Origin: Gelidibacter sp038243395 | GTDB taxonomy: Bacteria; Bacteroidota; Bacteroidia; Flavobacteriales; Flavobacteriaceae | DNA length: 26,825 nucleotides | Direction: 5' to 3' | Assembly: GCA_038243395.1 (NCBI GenBank) | Contig: JBBSRC010000066.1 | Coordinates: forward strand, 1-26,825 | Part shown: in pieces, positions 26,001-26,825 of the stretch | Layout: each line of letters opens with the position of its first letter | Numbering within the stretch: position 1 is the stretch's first letter | The notes under the pieces: generated by a model | The model's input: only the letters and a program-made list of their open reading frames with translations | Databases searched by the model: none | Told to the model about the DNA's origin: nothing | Program-made: the position numbers and the translations under genes

Positions 26001-26486
26001 TTCAAACAGAACTTCGTTGACAAAATCAATGGACAAATTATCGTTCAAAGAAATCTTTAAAGTATTACGTTCCAGCTCTTTTCTAGTCACAACCTTTTCA
26101 AAAAGCGCATCAGGATAAGTAACAATGATGGCCGGTTTTTTACGAGAATTAATTCGGTTTAAAACCTCAGCACGTAAAAGCACATTAGCATTGTCTGTTT
26201 CTTCAATCTGGTAAGGACGTCTGTAACTTCCTGGATAAAAAAGGACGTCTTTGCTATTAATCAACAACTCAAGGTCATTCAGGTAAAAGGCGGCTTCTTC
26301 TTTGTCGTTAAAAACCAACAAAAAAGGAAGATTTGTAGTCTTGAAAGTTTCTGAAATTACAAAACTTAACGAAGATCCGATAAGTCCTTTTAAATGGGTT
26401 TTACTTTCACTTATGGAAACGGCAGCTTGCAGATCTTGCGTTTGCAAAGTCTGTGCATAAGCTTGCGAGAGATGTGATTTACTCAA
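23100..26486 (-). CDS. mfd: Transcription-repair coupling factor
   Basis: Mfd removes RNA polymerase stalled at DNA damage and recruits UvrA. The 1128-residue protein is full length. Residues about 1-330 form the UvrB-like N-domain. The RNA polymerase-interacting CarD-like domain starts near residue 448 (LDIGDYVTHIDHGIGRFGGL). The RecG-like translocase has Walker A GDVGFGKT (598-605), DEEQ (699-702) and TATPIPRT (725-732). Motifs V-VI are seen in TTIVESGLDVSNA and LHQMRGRVGRS. The C-terminal TRCF domain completes it. The start codon is TTG at 26486: the residues SKSHLSQ fit the usual flavobacterial N-terminus and no in-frame ATG lies nearby. A -7 promoter element lies only 17 bases upstream. 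Confidence 0.97.
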   Translation of the reverse strand: MSKSHLSQAYAQTLQTQDLQAAVSISESKTHLKGLIGSSLSFVISETFKTTNLPFLLVFNDKEEAAFYLNDLELLINSKDVLFYPGSYRRPYQIEETDNANVLLRAEVLNRINSRKKPAIIVTYPDALFEKVVTRKELERNTLKISLNDNLSIDFVNEVLFEYQFKRVDFVTEPGEFSVRGGIVDVFSFSHNEPYRIEFFGDEVDSIRTFDVETQLSTDKIKKINIIPNVENKFLSENRESFLKYIASNTVVFTKNTDIFFSRIDDFFLKAGEAFKTLSTEIKHASPEELFCSSTLLKRQLLDFTLVEFGTNAVMTSAAKQASHNNNTIEFHTVPQPSFNKQFDLLIENLNAFHDQGYTNYIACASEQQAKRFHDIFEDVISERHRALELGVHYKTIVLSLYEGFIDHDNKIICYTDHQIFERYHKFHLKNGYAKKQAITLKELTNLDIGDYVTHIDHGIGRFGGLQKIDVEGRKQEAIKLVYGERDVLYLSIHSLHKITKFNGKDGKAPKIYKLGSNAWKTLKQKTKTRVKEIAFNLIQVYAKRKLEKGYQYYPDSAMQQELEASFIYEDTPDQSTATADIKADMESERPMDRLICGDVGFGKTEVAIRAAFKAVDNGKQVAILVPTTILAYQHFRTFTERLKDFPVTVGYLNRFRTAKEKRDTLERLESGNLDIIIGTHQLVNKNVKFKDLGLLVVDEEQKFGVAVKEKLKTIKDNVDVLTLTATPIPRTLQFSLMAARDLSVITTPPPNRHPIESHVVRFNEETIRDAVTYEIQRGGQVFFIHNRIENIKEVAGMIQRLVPDAKIGIGHGQLDGKKMEELMLAFMNGEFDVLVSTTIVESGLDVSNANTIFINNANNFGLSDLHQMRGRVGRSNKKAFCYFITPDYSEMTDDARKRITALEQFTELGSGFNIAMKDLEIRGAGDLLGGEQSGFINDIGFDMYQKILNEAIEELKENEFKDLYQEDHIEKDYVKDITIDTDFELLFPDDYVNNIAERLNLYTRLNEIKTEEELQKFEKDLLDRFGEMPKQVVDLLNSVRIKWVATKIGLEKVVMKQGKLIGYFINDQQSSFYQSASFTKVLQFIQSHPNAAKMKEKQTRTGLRLLLTFEHIKTVKQALAVLNPILA

Positions 26487-26503
26487 GACAATTTTATTTT
26501 GGG

Positions 26504-26511
26504 CAAAGATA
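26504..26511 (-). promoter_or_regulatory. -7 promoter element of mfd
   Basis: The minus strand reads TATCTTTG, an exact TAnnTTTG match. It would start transcription about 10-14 bases before the TTG start codon of mfd, giving a very short leader. No clear -33 element was found. Confidence 0.5.
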
Positions 26512-26655
26512 AAGTTTAGAACTTAGATGGCTTGTATCGCAATTGTGAATTTAATCTTAAAAACGCATTTAAAACTATATTCTGACTTTCAGAAATAATG
26601 GGTTGAACCCAATAATTTCTATCTCATTTTTTAATTCAGTAATGAAAAAAATCTG

Positions 26656-26663
26656 TAGTTTTG
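26656..26663 (+). promoter_or_regulatory. -7 promoter element of the TerB-like gene
   Basis: TAGTTTTG matches TAnnTTTG exactly, 36 bases before the ATG at 26700. The -33 region is a T-run rather than a clear TTTG. Confidence 0.5.
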
Positions 26664-26699
26664 GCCTAGATAATACCCGAAAATTAAAACAAATTAAAT

Positions 26700-26825
26700 A
26701 TGTCAATTTCAGATTTATTCGATAGCGGATTTAAAAAGCGTAATGAAGACCATTTTGCAGCAATTGTAAGAGTAGCCATGGATGATGGTGTTATCTCTGA
26801 TGACGAAAAAGCGTTTTTAGATCGA
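26700..26825 (+). CDS. TerB-family protein, N-terminal part cut by window edge
   Basis: An ATG at 26700 opens 42 codons that run off the right edge. The start MSISDLFDSGFKKRNEDHFA and the helix VRVAMDDGVISDDEKAFLDR match TerB-like (tellurite resistance/DjlA-type) helical proteins of flavobacteria. The DDGVISDDEKAFL segment is the first acidic, metal-binding-like motif of that fold. It is divergent from mfd, with an intergenic region of 213 bases holding promoter elements for both. These proteins are small and cytoplasmic, and a real role in tellurite resistance is doubtful. The rest is not visible. Confidence 0.72.
   Translation, partial: MSISDLFDSGFKKRNEDHFAAIVRVAMDDGVISDDEKAFLDR

Overview
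The window is chromosomal DNA from a member of the Bacteroidota, most likely a marine-type Flavobacteriaceae. The base composition is AT-rich. Several genes are preceded by the TAnnTTTG promoter element of that phylum. Many proteins have Flavobacteriaceae-like forms: a MarR/GbsR-type repressor of an RND pump, lipoproteins with a Bacteroidota-type lipobox, and a secreted thioredoxin-fold protein behind mfd. No rRNA, tRNA or CRISPR array was seen. The genus cannot be fixed from the sequence alone.

Layout from left to right. (1) At 1-87 the first 29 codons of an IS1595-like transposase run off the left edge on the minus strand. (2) 459-6245, minus strand: a complete seven-gene group 1 Mrp/Mnh cation/proton antiporter operon, transcribed A-B-C-D-E-F-G. 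(3) 6661-7079, plus strand: a decayed C-terminal piece of the NhaA Na+/H+ antiporter with an in-frame TGA and a frameshift, followed by an intact beta-carbonic anhydrase (7270-7896). (4) 8240-10603: a CvpA-family membrane protein (minus), a small conserved protein of unknown function, and pheS with a good terminator. (5) 10678-16955: a palindromic operator and promoter, a MarR/GbsR-type regulator, then membrane fusion protein, RND pump and outer membrane channel, closed by a strong terminator. This is a complete tripartite efflux operon. (6) 17145-19821: a solitary Mrr-type restriction endonuclease (minus), a small protein of unknown function (plus) and gpsA (minus), with repeat-like intergenic DNA before gpsA. 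(7) 20070-21690: a lipoprotein of unknown function behind a possible sigma-54 promoter, and a BON-LysM protein of the Kbp/YgaU type, each closed by a hairpin. (8) 21732-26486, minus: mfd followed by a secreted thioredoxin-like protein. (9) At 26700 the start of a TerB-like protein runs off the right edge.

Functionally the left third is about sodium, proton and bicarbonate balance: an intact Mrp complex, a dead nhaA and a carbonic anhydrase. The middle is drug or solute efflux under a local repressor. The right part is mostly housekeeping (tRNA charging, phospholipid precursor synthesis, transcription-coupled repair) with several unexplained flavobacterial proteins. I found no clear new multi-gene system. 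The observations most worth following are the nhaA remnant, the operator inside the efflux promoter, the sigma-54-like site and the small conserved proteins of unknown function.
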